Positions 43,188 to 52,816 are shown, counted from the stretch's first letter. The stretch is DNA of 64,000 bases from Eubacteriaceae bacterium (GCA_910575665.1 CAJTFB010000010.1:1-64000); one strand, 5' to 3'. A program made the numbers and translations. The notes: generated from the sequence alone by a model not told the origin.

Positions 43188-44111
43188 ATGTATACTGTAG
43201 CATTGCAGGAATGTATTGACAAGATGAATCTGGAGTGCCTCACTCCGGAGGTGGAGCTGGAAGACATCAAGATCACCCAGTCGGATATCAACCGTCCGGC
43301 GCTGCAGCTGGCAGGTTTTTTTGATTATTTTGATCATCACCGGGTTCAGATCATCGGGCATGTGGAAAACACATATATGGAAAACCAGGGCATGGATTAC
43401 AGCACAGAGATGATGGGAAGGATCATGTCCTACAAAGTGCCGTGTATTGTGTTCTGCCGCAATATGGAGGTGCCGGGGGAATTTCTGGAGCTGGCGAAGG
43501 AGCACGGCGTGCCAATTCTCAGAACCAAAAAGACAACCTCATCTTTTTCATCAGAGCTGAACCGCTGGCTGAAGGTGGAGCTGGCGCCCCGGATCAGCAT
43601 CCACGGCGTGCTGGTGGATATTTATGGTGAGGGTGTGCTGATCACCGGCGAGAGCGGTATCGGAAAAAGTGAGGTGGCGCTGGAGCTGATCCATCGGGGA
43701 CATCGTCTTGTGTCCGACGACGTGGTGGAGATCAAGAAGGTCAGTGATGAGACGCTGATCGGGACAGCGCCGGATATCACAAGGCATTTTATCGAACTCC
43801 GGGGAATTGGAATTATCGACGCCAAGGCATTGTTTGGTGTGGAGAGCGTAAAGAATACCCAGTCCATTGACCTGGTGATCAAGCTGGAAGAGTGGGATAA
43901 GAACCAGGAATACGACCGCATGGGACTGGAAGAAAAATATATCGAATATCTGGGCAATAAGGTGGTGTGCCATTCGATTCCTATTCGCCCGGGCCGAAAT
44001 GTGGCGATCATCTGTGAATCGGCTGCAGTTAATTTCCGTCAGAAGAAGATGGGCTACAATGCGGCGATGGAAATGTATAATCGTGTCACCAGCAATCTGG
44101 GACAAAATTAA
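43188..44111 (+). CDS. hprK: HPr kinase/phosphorylase
   Basis: The 307-residue bifunctional enzyme has Walker A GESGIGKS at 154-161, the conserved SIHG (His139), LVSDDVV and the family stretch IELRGIGIIDAKALFG. It adds phosphate to, or removes it from, a serine of HPr (and Crh) according to glycolytic state. It is the central switch of carbon catabolite repression in Firmicutes. AGAGG precedes ATG 43188. Its last codons (LGQN, stop) are the start of the 80-bp repeat unit that follows. A substrate, the Crh-like protein, is encoded 4 kb downstream in the same direction. Confidence 0.97.
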   Translation: MYTVALQECIDKMNLECLTPEVELEDIKITQSDINRPALQLAGFFDYFDHHRVQIIGHVENTYMENQGMDYSTEMMGRIMSYKVPCIVFCRNMEVPGEFLELAKEHGVPILRTKKTTSSFSSELNRWLKVELAPRISIHGVLVDIYGEGVLITGESGIGKSEVALELIHRGHRLVSDDVVEIKKVSDETLIGTAPDITRHFIELRGIGIIDAKALFGVESVKNTQSIDLVIKLEEWDKNQEYDRMGLEEKYIEYLGNKVVCHSIPIRPGRNVAIICESAAVNFRQKKMGYNAAMEMYNRVTSNLGQN

Positions 44112-44318
44112 GAAAGGTTGTGCGGGATCAAAGAATAAATTTTACATCGGGGCGGATAATTTGGAGTGTTTTCTTGCTGGGACAAAATTAAGAAAGGTTG
44201 TGCGGGATCAAAGAATAAATTTTACATCGGGGCGGATAATTTGGAGTGTTTTCTTGCTGGGACAAAATTAAGAAAGGTTGTGCGGGATCAATGAATAAAT
44301 TTTACATCGGGGCGGATA
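44099..44318 (+). repeat. 80-bp tandem repeat joining hprK to the ROK kinase gene (2.75 copies)
   Basis: Two units (44099-44178, 44179-44258) are identical. A third, partial unit (from 44259) runs into the ROK gene. Each unit holds the hprK end with its TAA and the ROK leader and first codons. In units 1 and 2 the start ATG is AAG and the frame derails after GGGGCGGATA. So two dead copies of the hprK/ROK junction precede the working one. Confidence 0.95.
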
Positions 44319-45211
44319 TTGGTGGGACAACGATTAAATTCGGAATGTTTTCCCATACTGGCGAACTGCTGGAAAAATGGGAGATCAAGACGAGAGTGGA
44401 AAATGAGGGGGAAAACATTCTCCCGGATGTGGCGGCCAGCATTGAGGAAAAGCGGGCGTGGAACGATGGCAATATTATGGGGATCGGTGTGGGGATCCCC
44501 GGACCGGTGTCAGAGGATGGCACCGTACTGAAATGTCCCAATATTCCCTGGCCGGTGTTCAATGTAAAAGACAAGTTGTTTGATTTGACTGGAGTGGGAA
44601 ATATACGGGTTGCAAACGATGCCAATGTGGCTGCCCTAGGAGAGATGTGGAAAGGTGGCGGAAGAGGCTATGACAGCATCGTGATGGTAACTCTTGGAAC
44701 GGGAGTGGGCGGCGGTGTGATCCTCGGTGGACGAATTCTTACCGGAGCCAGAGGAGCTAGCGGAGAGATTGGGCATATGAAGGTAGAACTACATGAGACG
44801 GAACAGTGTGGTTGCGGCGGCAGAGGATGCCTGGAGCAGTACTCCTCAGCTACAGGAATTGTAAGGATGGCAAAAAAAGAGATGAAAGAAGATTCAGCGC
44901 TGGCAGCCTTGGAGGAGATTACGGCAAAGGATATCTTTGACCAGGCGAAGGCGGGAGATTCCTACGCTCTTTATATCGTGGATAAATTTGCCAAATATCT
45001 GGGAATAGCGCTGGCCAACGTGTCCCATGTGGTGGACCCAGAGGCATTTGTCATCGGCGGTGGTGTATCAAGAGCTGGAGATATTATCATAAATCACGTG
45101 GAAAAGTATTATAATGATAATGTGCTCTATGCGTTGAGGGATAAGGAATTTCATCTTGCGGAGCTGGGAAATGACGCAGGAATCTATGGTGCAGTGCGCA
45201 TGGTATTGTAA
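44291..45211 (+). CDS. ROK-family glucokinase-like sugar kinase
   Basis: The 306-residue kinase has the ATP-binding IGADIGGTTIKFGMF at its start, catalytic Asp in RVANDANVAALGE, TLGTGVGGGVI and the zinc-binding CGCGGRGCLEQ of ROK proteins. It probably phosphorylates glucose in the cytoplasm, as in Firmicute GlcK; other hexoses are possible. ATG 44291 is chosen because the upstream frame is only repeat sequence. The ribosome site is unusual: AAAGG lies 13 bases upstream and GGGA much closer. It follows hprK through the tandem repeat. Confidence 0.92.
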   Translation: MNKFYIGADIGGTTIKFGMFSHTGELLEKWEIKTRVENEGENILPDVAASIEEKRAWNDGNIMGIGVGIPGPVSEDGTVLKCPNIPWPVFNVKDKLFDLTGVGNIRVANDANVAALGEMWKGGGRGYDSIVMVTLGTGVGGGVILGGRILTGARGASGEIGHMKVELHETEQCGCGGRGCLEQYSSATGIVRMAKKEMKEDSALAALEEITAKDIFDQAKAGDSYALYIVDKFAKYLGIALANVSHVVDPEAFVIGGGVSRAGDIIINHVEKYYNDNVLYALRDKEFHLAELGNDAGIYGAVRMVL

Positions 45212-45235
45212 TAGAGACAGGAAGGGAAGATCAGT

Positions 45236-46099
45236 ATGCGTATACTTGAACAGGAACCGCTGAGTGCCCATACCACCTTTCGGATCGGAGGGTCAGCTTC
45301 ATTTTATATGATTCCGGAAAATGCAGAGGAGATAAGGGAAGGAATCCGTTTTGCCAAAGAGCGAGGACTTCCTTTTATTACCATTGGCAGGGGCAGTAAC
45401 ATATTATTTCCGGATGAAGGGTATGACGGTGTTGTTATTGAGATCGGCAGTGGAATGAATCAGATCGAATGTTGCGGGAATGGAGAGATCCGCGCCCAGG
45501 CAGGGGCGTTATTGAGCGCCATAGCCAGTGAGGCGGCGAGGCACTCCCTGACAGGGTTTGAATTTGCTGGGGGGATTCCGGGGACGCTGGGCGGCGCTGT
45601 GGTGATGAATGCAGGAGCTTATGGCGGAGAGATCAAGGATTGTATTGTAAGCGCCAGAGTGATGGATTCCGCGGGAAATGAATCTACACTGAGTCGAGAA
45701 CAGTTGGAACTGGGCTATCGTACCAGTGTGATCCAGAGCCGGGGCGATTTGGTCTTAGAGGCGGAGTTTCAGTTTGAGACGGGGGATCCCAGAGAGATTC
45801 GAGAGAGAATGAAAGAATTGAACGCAAAACGGCGGGAGAAACAGCCTCTGGAGTTTGCCAGTGCCGGGAGCACATTTAAGCGTCCCGAGGGGCATTTTGC
45901 GGGAAAACTGATCGAGGATGCCGGATTGAGGGGGTATCGCGTCGGGGATGCCCAGGTATCGGAAAAACACTGTGGATTTGTGGTCAACCGGGGACATGCC
46001 ACAGCCAAAGAGGTTCTCGCTGTGATCTGTGATGTACAGAGAAAAGTACTAGAAAGTTCTGGTGTAAAGCTGGAACCGGAAGTAAAAATAATCCGGTGA
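45236..46099 (+). CDS. murB: UDP-N-acetylenolpyruvoylglucosamine reductase
   Basis: The 287-residue enzyme of the type II MurB class has the FAD-binding FITIGRGSNILF, FEFAGGIPGTLGGAVVMNAG and catalytic Ser in SAGSTFKRPEG. It uses NADPH to make UDP-MurNAc for peptidoglycan. The hprK-murB-rapZ-whiA neighbourhood is widespread in Firmicutes. It is 18 bp before rapZ. Confidence 0.96.
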   Translation: MRILEQEPLSAHTTFRIGGSASFYMIPENAEEIREGIRFAKERGLPFITIGRGSNILFPDEGYDGVVIEIGSGMNQIECCGNGEIRAQAGALLSAIASEAARHSLTGFEFAGGIPGTLGGAVVMNAGAYGGEIKDCIVSARVMDSAGNESTLSREQLELGYRTSVIQSRGDLVLEAEFQFETGDPREIRERMKELNAKRREKQPLEFASAGSTFKRPEGHFAGKLIEDAGLRGYRVGDAQVSEKHCGFVVNRGHATAKEVLAVICDVQRKVLESSGVKLEPEVKIIR

Positions 46100-46117
46100 G
46101 TTAGAAAGGAGGAAGTC

Positions 46118-47011
46118 ATGCGTTTTGTCATTGTAACAGGGATGAGTGGTGCCGGAAGGTCTTCAGCAATGCGGATTCTGGAGGATGGCGGCTATTTTTG
46201 TGTGGACAATCTTCCTGTGTCCCTGCTTCCTACCTTTATGCAGCTAACAGAGGATTCCAGCGAGCAGATTCAAAAGGTAGCGCTTGGTCTGGATATCCGC
46301 GTGGGAGAAGAGGCTCTGAGAGAGACCGCCAGCGTGCTCCGGGAATTAAGACGCGGGGGCAATCAGTTTGAGATTCTGTTCTTTGAGGCAAGTACTGCGG
46401 TGCTGGTAAAACGTTATAAAGAGACGAGACGTCTTCACCCGCTGGCAAAGGGAGGACGAATTGACTCAGGTATTGAGGCAGAACGGGAGCTTCTGATCGA
46501 ATTAAAGAGCAGTGCGGATTACATCATTGATACCAGTACTCTGTTGATTCGAGATTTAAAGCAGGAGTTGGAGCGGGTTTTCGTAAATGAAGGGGAATAC
46601 TGTAACTTTTATCTTACCTTTGTCTCTTTCGGGTTTAAGTATGGGATCCCCACAGATGCCGATTTGGTTTTTGATGTGAGATTTCTTCCGAATCCATTTT
46701 ACATTGATGAACTAAAGCCTCTGACCGGAAATGATGAGGAGGTATACGACTACGTCATGAAATCTCCCAATGCCGAGGAATTTTTGCAGAAGTTAAAAGA
46801 CATGTTGGATTTTCTCATTCCCAATTATATTATAGAAGGAAAGAATCAGTTGGTGATCGCCATCGGCTGTACCGGTGGAAAACACCGATCGGTCACGCTG
46901 ACCAATGCTGTTTATAAAGAGTTTGAAAAATCCGAATATGGATGTAAGAAAGAGCATAGAGATATAGAGAAGGACAGGTTGAGGAATTTATGTCGTTTTC
47001 CGGAAAAGTAA
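46118..47011 (+). CDS. rapZ: RapZ/YvcJ-family nucleotide-binding protein (RNase adapter)
   Basis: The 297-residue P-loop protein has GMSGAGRS at 8-15, CVDNLPVSLLP, the FLPNPFY segment and the C-terminal GCTGGKHRSV motif of the family. In enterobacteria RapZ guides RNase E to GlmZ; the Bacillus YvcJ binds nucleotide and influences competence. The exact role in Clostridia is unclear. It overlaps whiA by 22 bp. The yvcK (glmR) gene that usually lies between rapZ and whiA is missing. Confidence 0.95.
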   Translation: MRFVIVTGMSGAGRSSAMRILEDGGYFCVDNLPVSLLPTFMQLTEDSSEQIQKVALGLDIRVGEEALRETASVLRELRRGGNQFEILFFEASTAVLVKRYKETRRLHPLAKGGRIDSGIEAERELLIELKSSADYIIDTSTLLIRDLKQELERVFVNEGEYCNFYLTFVSFGFKYGIPTDADLVFDVRFLPNPFYIDELKPLTGNDEEVYDYVMKSPNAEEFLQKLKDMLDFLIPNYIIEGKNQLVIAIGCTGGKHRSVTLTNAVYKEFEKSEYGCKKEHRDIEKDRLRNLCRFPEK

Positions 47012-47919
47012 AAGAAGAGCTTGGTGTCCATATCAGTCGGGCGAGACATTGTCAGATCGCTGAGCTGGCGGCGCTGTTTTCCTGTTGTGGTCAGGTGATT
47101 TCCGGGACGGATTTTGACGGAAAACAAAACTTTTCTGCGAAATTTGTCACAGAGAACTTGACAGTTGCGAAAAAATATTCTATCTTAATTAAGAAAGCAT
47201 TTCATTTTCATATAGAAATGTCAGTTAGAGGTCATCAGTATCTGATCTATCTTTTGGATTCAGAGGATGCGTTGACTTTTTTTAAAGCTCTAAAATTGCT
47301 GGAAGGAAAGCTGCTGGTTCATGAGCTGATCGTTCAGAGAAATTGTTGCAGAAGAGCTTTTCTACGAGGATTATTTTTAGCCTGCGGGTCTATTACAGAT
47401 CCAGGCAGGGGATATCATCTTGAGATGGCGTTAGACAACTTGGGCAAGGCACGAGAGGTGGTACGGCTTCTTTTGAGTTTCTCCATCGAGGCCAAAATTG
47501 TAGAGAGAAAGAAAAACTATATTGTATATTTAAAAGAGGGGGCACGTATTGTAGACCTTCTAAATGTCATGGAGGCACATGTGGCGCTTATGGAATTTGA
47601 AAATGTACGCATATTAAAAGAAATGCGCAATTCCATTAATCGCAAAGTAAACTGTGAAACTGCTAACATCAAAAAAACCGTTTCGGCAGCAACCAGACAG
47701 ATCGATGACATACAATACATTAAGGATACTTCCGGGTTTGGAACACTACCTAAGGGATTGGCACAAATCGCAAACCTTCGACTGGAACATGCAGAAGTAT
47801 CGCTGAAAGAACTTGGTGAGATGCTTGTTCCCCCGATTGGAAAATCGGGTGTGAACCATCGTCTGCGCAAACTGAGTGAGATAGCGGAAAATCTCAGAAA
47901 CCGTGATCTCAATGAATAA
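46990..47919 (+). CDS. whiA: WhiA DNA-binding protein
   Basis: The 309-residue protein has the LAGLIDADG-like N-terminal part (CCRRAFLRGLFLACGSITDPG) and a C-terminal helix-turn-helix (LKELGEMLVPPIGKSGVNHR). WhiA is a conserved sporulation and cell-division factor in Gram-positives. ATG 46990 lies inside the rapZ end and has GAGG upstream, so translation is coupled. Confidence 0.96.
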   Translation: MSFSGKVKEELGVHISRARHCQIAELAALFSCCGQVISGTDFDGKQNFSAKFVTENLTVAKKYSILIKKAFHFHIEMSVRGHQYLIYLLDSEDALTFFKALKLLEGKLLVHELIVQRNCCRRAFLRGLFLACGSITDPGRGYHLEMALDNLGKAREVVRLLLSFSIEAKIVERKKNYIVYLKEGARIVDLLNVMEAHVALMEFENVRILKEMRNSINRKVNCETANIKKTVSAATRQIDDIQYIKDTSGFGTLPKGLAQIANLRLEHAEVSLKELGEMLVPPIGKSGVNHRLRKLSEIAENLRNRDLNE

Positions 47920-47955
47920 AGCCATATGGATCATGTGGCAGCTTGGAGGATAAAA

Positions 47956-48207
47956 ATGATAGAAAAAAATGTTGAAGTAAATCTTGCTGAGAGCGGAGCT
48001 AGACCGATTGCGAAGTTAGTACAGATCGCAAGCCAGTATCAGAGCAGAGTCAGTATTCGTCAGAATAGCAAAACTGTGAATGCAAAGAGCATTATGGGAA
48101 TGATGACACTGGGGCTTGCCCTGGGGCAGAGTCTTGATGTAGAGATTGAGGGAGAAGACGAAAAGGATGCCATGTACAGTATTGAGCAGTATCTGCTTGG
48201 CAAATAA
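47956..48207 (+). CDS. crh: Crh-like HPr-family protein lacking the active-site histidine
   Basis: The 83-residue protein aligns with HPr and Crh, but the PTS histidine region reads AESGARPIAK: the His before Ala-Arg-Pro is absent. The regulatory serine is kept in NAKSIMGMM (Ser45, equal to HPr Ser46). So it cannot relay PTS phosphate but can be phosphorylated by HprK, like Bacillus Crh, which also lies after whiA. It would act as a CcpA partner or metabolic regulator. GGAGG lies seven bases before ATG 47956. A strong terminator ends the operon directly after it. Assignment as Crh rests on position and residue loss; it may be a clostridial parallel and not a true orthologue. Confidence 0.82.
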   Translation: MIEKNVEVNLAESGARPIAKLVQIASQYQSRVSIRQNSKTVNAKSIMGMMTLGLALGQSLDVEIEGEDEKDAMYSIEQYLLGK

Positions 48208-48218
48208 CTAAGAAAAAG

Positions 48219-48256
48219 ATACACCTTTCCGCAGGAAGTACGGAAAGGTGTATTTT
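48219..48256 (+). terminator. Terminator after the Crh-like gene
   Basis: ATACACCTTTCCG and CGGAAAGGTGTAT form a perfect thirteen-base stem followed by TTTT, ending the hprK-to-crh run before dnaE. Confidence 0.93.
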
Positions 48257-48275
48257 ACTAGGAAAGGATGGAACA

Positions 48276-51200
48276 ATGAATTTTACGCATCTTCATGTTC
48301 ATACAGAATATAGCCTGCTGGATGGCGCCAGTAAGATCAAGGAACTGGTGGCGAGAACGAAGGAGCTGGGAATGGACAGCATCGCCATCACAGATCACGG
48401 AGTGATGTATGGGGTGATTGATTTTTACCGGGCGGCCAAAGAGGCAGGGATTCGCCCCATTATTGGCTGTGAGGTATATGTGGCGCCGGGTTCCAGATTT
48501 GACCGGGAGAATAATCAGGGAGAGGAACGCTACAATCATCTTGTACTTCTGGCGGAAAATGATACTGGTTATAAAAATCTGATGAAGATCGTATCCAAGG
48601 GATTTATCGAGGGCTTTTATTATAAACCGAGGGTGGATTATGAGGTGTTGCGCCGATATCATGAGGGAATTATTGCCCTTAGCGCCTGCCTGGCCGGGGC
48701 AGTGGCTTCCAAACTGGTAAAGGGGCTCTATGAGGAGGCAAAGGCAGAGGCGCTAAAATTGCAGGGGATATTTGGAGAAGAAAATTTTTTCCTGGAACTG
48801 CAGGATCATGGTCTTTCCCCCCAGCAGACGGTGAATCAGGGGCTTCTCCGGATGCATGAGGAGACAGGCATCGATCTGGTGGCGACCAATGATCTTCATT
48901 ACATTTATGAGACAGACGTAGAAGCCCATGATATTTTGCTCTGTATTCAGACCGGCAAAAAGGTTAGTGATGAGAATCGCATGCGCTATGATGGAGGGCA
49001 GTATTTTCTAAAATCCCCAGAGCAGATGGCAGAGCTGTTTCCTTATGCAAAAGAGGCGTTAGAAAATACATATAAGATCGCACAGCGCTGCCATGTGGAG
49101 ATCGAATTTGGCAATTATAAACTGCCAAAGTTCGATGTGCCAGAGGGATATGAGGCGGAAGGATATCTGAGAAAGCTGTGCGCAGAGGGAATGGAAAAGC
49201 GGTATAGCAGCAGCGGGTATAACATGAATGAATTGAGAGACCGGCTGGCCTATGAACTGGATACCATTGTTAATATGGGATTTGTAGATTATTTTCTCAT
49301 CGTATGGGATTTTATCAAATATGCTAAAGACCATGGAATCCCGGTGGGGCCGGGAAGGGGATCGGCGGCGGGGAGTATCGTCGCCTATTGTCTAGAGATC
49401 ACAGATATCATTGATCCGATCAAGTACAATCTTCTGTTTGAGCGTTTTTTGAATCCAGAGCGTGTCACGATGCCCGATATCGACATTGATTTTTGTGTGG
49501 AGAGGCGTCAGGAAGTGATTGATTATGTGACGGAAAAATATGGTGAGGACCGGGTGGTGCAGATCGTTACCTTTGGTACGATGGCGGCCCGGATGGTGAT
49601 CCGGGATGTAGGACGTGTGTTGGATATGCCCTATGCTTTTGTGGACAGTGTGGCAAAAGCGGTGCCTATGGAACTTGGGATCACCATCAGCAAGGCATTG
49701 AAGATGAATCCAGAATTGAAGCAGATGTATGAGTCAGATGAGGGAGTAAAGAAATTGATTGATATGTCTCTGCGTCTGGAGGGACTTCCGAGACACACTT
49801 CGATCCACGCCGCCGGCGTGGTGATCAGTCCCAACGAGGTGGATGATTTTGTGCCGGTTTCCCGTGCGGCAGACGGAACGATAACGACCCAGTATACGAT
49901 GGTCACTCTGGAAGAATTGGGACTTTTGAAGATGGATTTTCTGGGGTTAAGGAACCTGACGGTGATCAAGAATGCCATCGACGGAAAATTCTCCCTGGAT
50001 GATATCAGTTATGATGACCACAATGTCTTTGAGATGATATCGGCGGGAAAAACAGAAGGGGTGTTTCAGCTGGAGAGCGCTGGTATGAAGAGCTTTATGA
50101 AGGAGCTGAAACCGGAATCCCTGGAGGACATTATCGCCGGCATCTCTTTGTACCGTCCGGGACCGATGGATTTTATTCCGAAGTATGTCGCGGGGAAAAA
50201 CGATAAGAACAACATTGTATATGATTGTCCAGAGTTGGAGCCCATATTATCTCCTACCTATGGATGTATCGTCTATCAGGAGCAGGTCATGCAGATCGTC
50301 AGGGAGCTGGCGGGCTATAGCTATGGCCGGAGTGACCTGGTGCGCCGTGCCATGTCGAAAAAGAAGGCATCGGTGATGGAGAAAGAAAAAAATAATTTTA
50401 TCTACGGAAATGTAGAGGAAGGTGTGGAGGGCTGTATTCACCGCGGGATTTCAGAGGAAGTGGCGAGGAAAATCTACGATGATATGACGGATTTTGCCAA
50501 GTACGCCTTTAATAAATCCCATGCGGCAGCATATGCAGTGGTATCTTATCAGACGGCCTATTTGAAATATTATTATCCCAGAGAATTTATGGCAGCGCTG
50601 CTCACATCTGTTATGGATTTTACAGGGAAGATTACCGAGTACACCCTGACCTGCCGGCAGATGGGTATCGAGATCTTGCCTCCGGATATCAACGAGGGGG
50701 AGGCAAGGTTTACGCCCTCTGAGACGGGAATCCGCTATGGGTTGGCGGCGATTAAGAGTGTGGGAAAACCAATCATCGATGCCATCGTAGAGGAGAGAAG
50801 GGCTGGAGGTGCTTTTCTGTCTCTAAAGGATTTCTGTAGCCGTATGAACGGTAAGGCGGTGAATAAGAGGGCATTGGAAAGTTTTATCAAGGCGGGAGCC
50901 CTGGACTGCTTAGAAGGCACCAGAAAACAGAAAATGTGTGCTTATGCTGGTATATTGGATGGCATAAGCCAAGAAAAGAAAGTGACCATGACCGGACAGA
51001 TGTCTCTGTTTGATTTTGCTGGGGAAGAAGAAAAAGAAGAGCTGGAGACGAAATTGCCGGAGGTGGGGGAATACGATAAAGAAATGATCTTGGGCTTTGA
51101 AAAAGAGGTTCTTGGGGTATATATCAGTGGCCACCCATTGGAGGATTATATTTCGGTGATGGAAAAAAATATTACTCGGACCACAGCGGATTTTATCGTG

Positions 51201-51740
51201 GCAGAGGGAGAGACTGCCCCGAAGGTGAAGGACAATGAGACGGTTGTGGTCGGCGGGATGATCGTGGATAAAGTGGTAAAGACCACACGGACTAATAGTT
51301 TGATGGCATTTATCACGCTAGAGGACCTGATGGGGACTGTAGAGATCATTGTATTTCCCAAGGATTATGAAAAATATCGGAGTCTGCTTGAGACAGATCG
51401 AAAGGTATTTGTCAAAGGTCGTATCACCGTGGAGGAGGACAAGCCTGCGAAGATGATCTGCCAGAAAATTGTACCTTTTGATGAAGTTCCTCAACAGCTT
51501 TGGCTCCAGTTTACAAATCGGGAGGCATATCGCAACATAGAGGAGTCCTTGTTTGCTTTGCTGGGGAAATACGATGGACAGGATACAGTGATCATATATC
51601 TTTCCCAGGAGAGGGCAAAGAAGCAGTTGCCAAACAGCCGCATGACGAAAGTGTGCCCAGAACTTCTGGAAAAACTTTATGAGGATATGGGGCGTGAGAA
51701 TGTAAAAGTAGTACAAATGAGTATTGAAAAAAGTCTGTAA
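48276..51740 (+). CDS. dnaE: DNA polymerase III alpha subunit, DnaE type
   Basis: The 1154-residue C-family polymerase starts with the PHP domain (THLHVHTEYSLLDGAS) and continues with the catalytic palm (GPGRGSAAGSIV; MPDIDIDFCVERR with the Asp pair). The fingers and helix-hairpin-helix region are followed by an OB fold (VVVGGMIVDKVV, VEIIVFPKDYEKYR). It lacks the exonuclease insertion of PolC. In Firmicutes this class extends RNA primers on the lagging strand and may assist repair. AAGGATGG precedes ATG 48276. It follows a terminator, so its promoter must lie in the short leader or read-through is used. Confidence 0.97.
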   Translation: MNFTHLHVHTEYSLLDGASKIKELVARTKELGMDSIAITDHGVMYGVIDFYRAAKEAGIRPIIGCEVYVAPGSRFDRENNQGEERYNHLVLLAENDTGYKNLMKIVSKGFIEGFYYKPRVDYEVLRRYHEGIIALSACLAGAVASKLVKGLYEEAKAEALKLQGIFGEENFFLELQDHGLSPQQTVNQGLLRMHEETGIDLVATNDLHYIYETDVEAHDILLCIQTGKKVSDENRMRYDGGQYFLKSPEQMAELFPYAKEALENTYKIAQRCHVEIEFGNYKLPKFDVPEGYEAEGYLRKLCAEGMEKRYSSSGYNMNELRDRLAYELDTIVNMGFVDYFLIVWDFIKYAKDHGIPVGPGRGSAAGSIVAYCLEITDIIDPIKYNLLFERFLNPERVTMPDIDIDFCVERRQEVIDYVTEKYGEDRVVQIVTFGTMAARMVIRDVGRVLDMPYAFVDSVAKAVPMELGITISKALKMNPELKQMYESDEGVKKLIDMSLRLEGLPRHTSIHAAGVVISPNEVDDFVPVSRAADGTITTQYTMVTLEELGLLKMDFLGLRNLTVIKNAIDGKFSLDDISYDDHNVFEMISAGKTEGVFQLESAGMKSFMKELKPESLEDIIAGISLYRPGPMDFIPKYVAGKNDKNNIVYDCPELEPILSPTYGCIVYQEQVMQIVRELAGYSYGRSDLVRRAMSKKKASVMEKEKNNFIYGNVEEGVEGCIHRGISEEVARKIYDDMTDFAKYAFNKSHAAAYAVVSYQTAYLKYYYPREFMAALLTSVMDFTGKITEYTLTCRQMGIEILPPDINEGEARFTPSETGIRYGLAAIKSVGKPIIDAIVEERRAGGAFLSLKDFCSRMNGKAVNKRALESFIKAGALDCLEGTRKQKMCAYAGILDGISQEKKVTMTGQMSLFDFAGEEEKEELETKLPEVGEYDKEMILGFEKEVLGVYISGHPLEDYISVMEKNITRTTADFIVAEGETAPKVKDNETVVVGGMIVDKVVKTTRTNSLMAFITLEDLMGTVEIIVFPKDYEKYRSLLETDRKVFVKGRITVEEDKPAKMICQKIVPFDEVPQQLWLQFTNREAYRNIEESLFALLGKYDGQDTVIIYLSQERAKKQLPNSRMTKVCPELLEKLYEDMGRENVKVVQMSIEKSL

Positions 51741-51838
51741 ATGTCGTACAATAAAAAATGTATATCGTTTTTTAAAAATAAAAACTTATTATAATATAGA
51801 GCTGTTGTATTTGGGGCAGTGCAAGAATGGAGGATAAT

Positions 51839-52816
51839 ATGTCAGAAAAGGCTGTGAAAACAATTGGAGTATTAACAAGCGGCGGAGACGCACCGGGTAT
51901 GAACGCAGCAATACGTGCGGTAGTTCGGTCTGGTCTGGCCAGCGGAGTAGAGGTAAAGGGAATCAAGCGTGGTTATGCGGGGCTCCTGGAGGAAGATATC
52001 ATAGATATGGATACGATGAGTGTATCGGACATTGTTCAGAAGGGAGGGACGATTCTCTATACATCCCGCTGCAAGGAAATGACCACGCCGGAAGGACAAA
52101 AAAGGGCAGCAGATATCTGTCGCAAACATGGCATTGACGGAATCGTCGTGATCGGAGGAGATGGTTCCTTTCGCGGCGCCCAGAAGCTTTCAGAAAATGG
52201 CATCAATACCATTGGTGTTCCAGGAACCATCGACCTGGATATTTCCTGTACGGAATATACCATCGGGTTTGATACTGCCTGCAACACGGCGATGGAAGCC
52301 ATTGACAAAGTACGGGATACATCGGCATCTCATGAGCGCTGCAGTATTATAGAGGTTATGGGACGAACAGCAGGACACATTGCTCTTTGGTGCGGAATCA
52401 GCAATGGTTCCGAGTACGTTCTTATTCCAGAGCGCTATGACAACGATGAAAAAAAGATCATTGAGAAGATCCGCGCCAAGAGAAGGATCGGAAAAAAACA
52501 TCATATTATTGTAAATGCAGAGGGAATCGGGGATTCCTATGGAATGGCGGAAAGGATTGAAAAAGCTACCGGAATCGAGACCCGTGCCACGGTGATCGGC
52601 CATATTCAGCGAGGCGGTAATCCGACTTGCCGTGATCGTGTCTATGCTTCCGCTATGGGAGCGTTGGCGGTAGATCTTCTTCTGGATGGACAAACAAACC
52701 GGGTAGTAGCTTATCGAGATGGACATTTTTGCCACTATGATATTGACGAGGCTCTTGCCATGACGAAGGATATCGATGAGCATTTGTTCAGCATGACAAT
52801 GCGCCTTTCCAGATAG
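51839..52816 (+). CDS. pfkA: 6-phosphofructokinase
   Basis: The 325-residue kinase starts at ATG 51839, with GGAGG six bases upstream; a start at 51827 adds four residues. It has GGDAPGMNAA, the ATP-type GGDGSFRGA and the catalytic loop GTIDLDISCTEYTIGFDTA. The usual TIDND is TIDLD here; both Asp are kept. HIQRGGNPTCRDR matches the fructose-6-phosphate site. It commits sugar to glycolysis in the cytoplasm. A TATAAT about 40 bp upstream gives a likely promoter. It follows dnaE, as in many Firmicutes. Confidence 0.95.
   Translation: MSEKAVKTIGVLTSGGDAPGMNAAIRAVVRSGLASGVEVKGIKRGYAGLLEEDIIDMDTMSVSDIVQKGGTILYTSRCKEMTTPEGQKRAADICRKHGIDGIVVIGGDGSFRGAQKLSENGINTIGVPGTIDLDISCTEYTIGFDTACNTAMEAIDKVRDTSASHERCSIIEVMGRTAGHIALWCGISNGSEYVLIPERYDNDEKKIIEKIRAKRRIGKKHHIIVNAEGIGDSYGMAERIEKATGIETRATVIGHIQRGGNPTCRDRVYASAMGALAVDLLLDGQTNRVVAYRDGHFCHYDIDEALAMTKDIDEHLFSMTMRLSR

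Noticed and set aside
44099-44318. 80-bp direct repeats as CRISPR or attachment sites
   Set aside because: No spacers, no cas genes, and the units are copies of the flanking gene ends.
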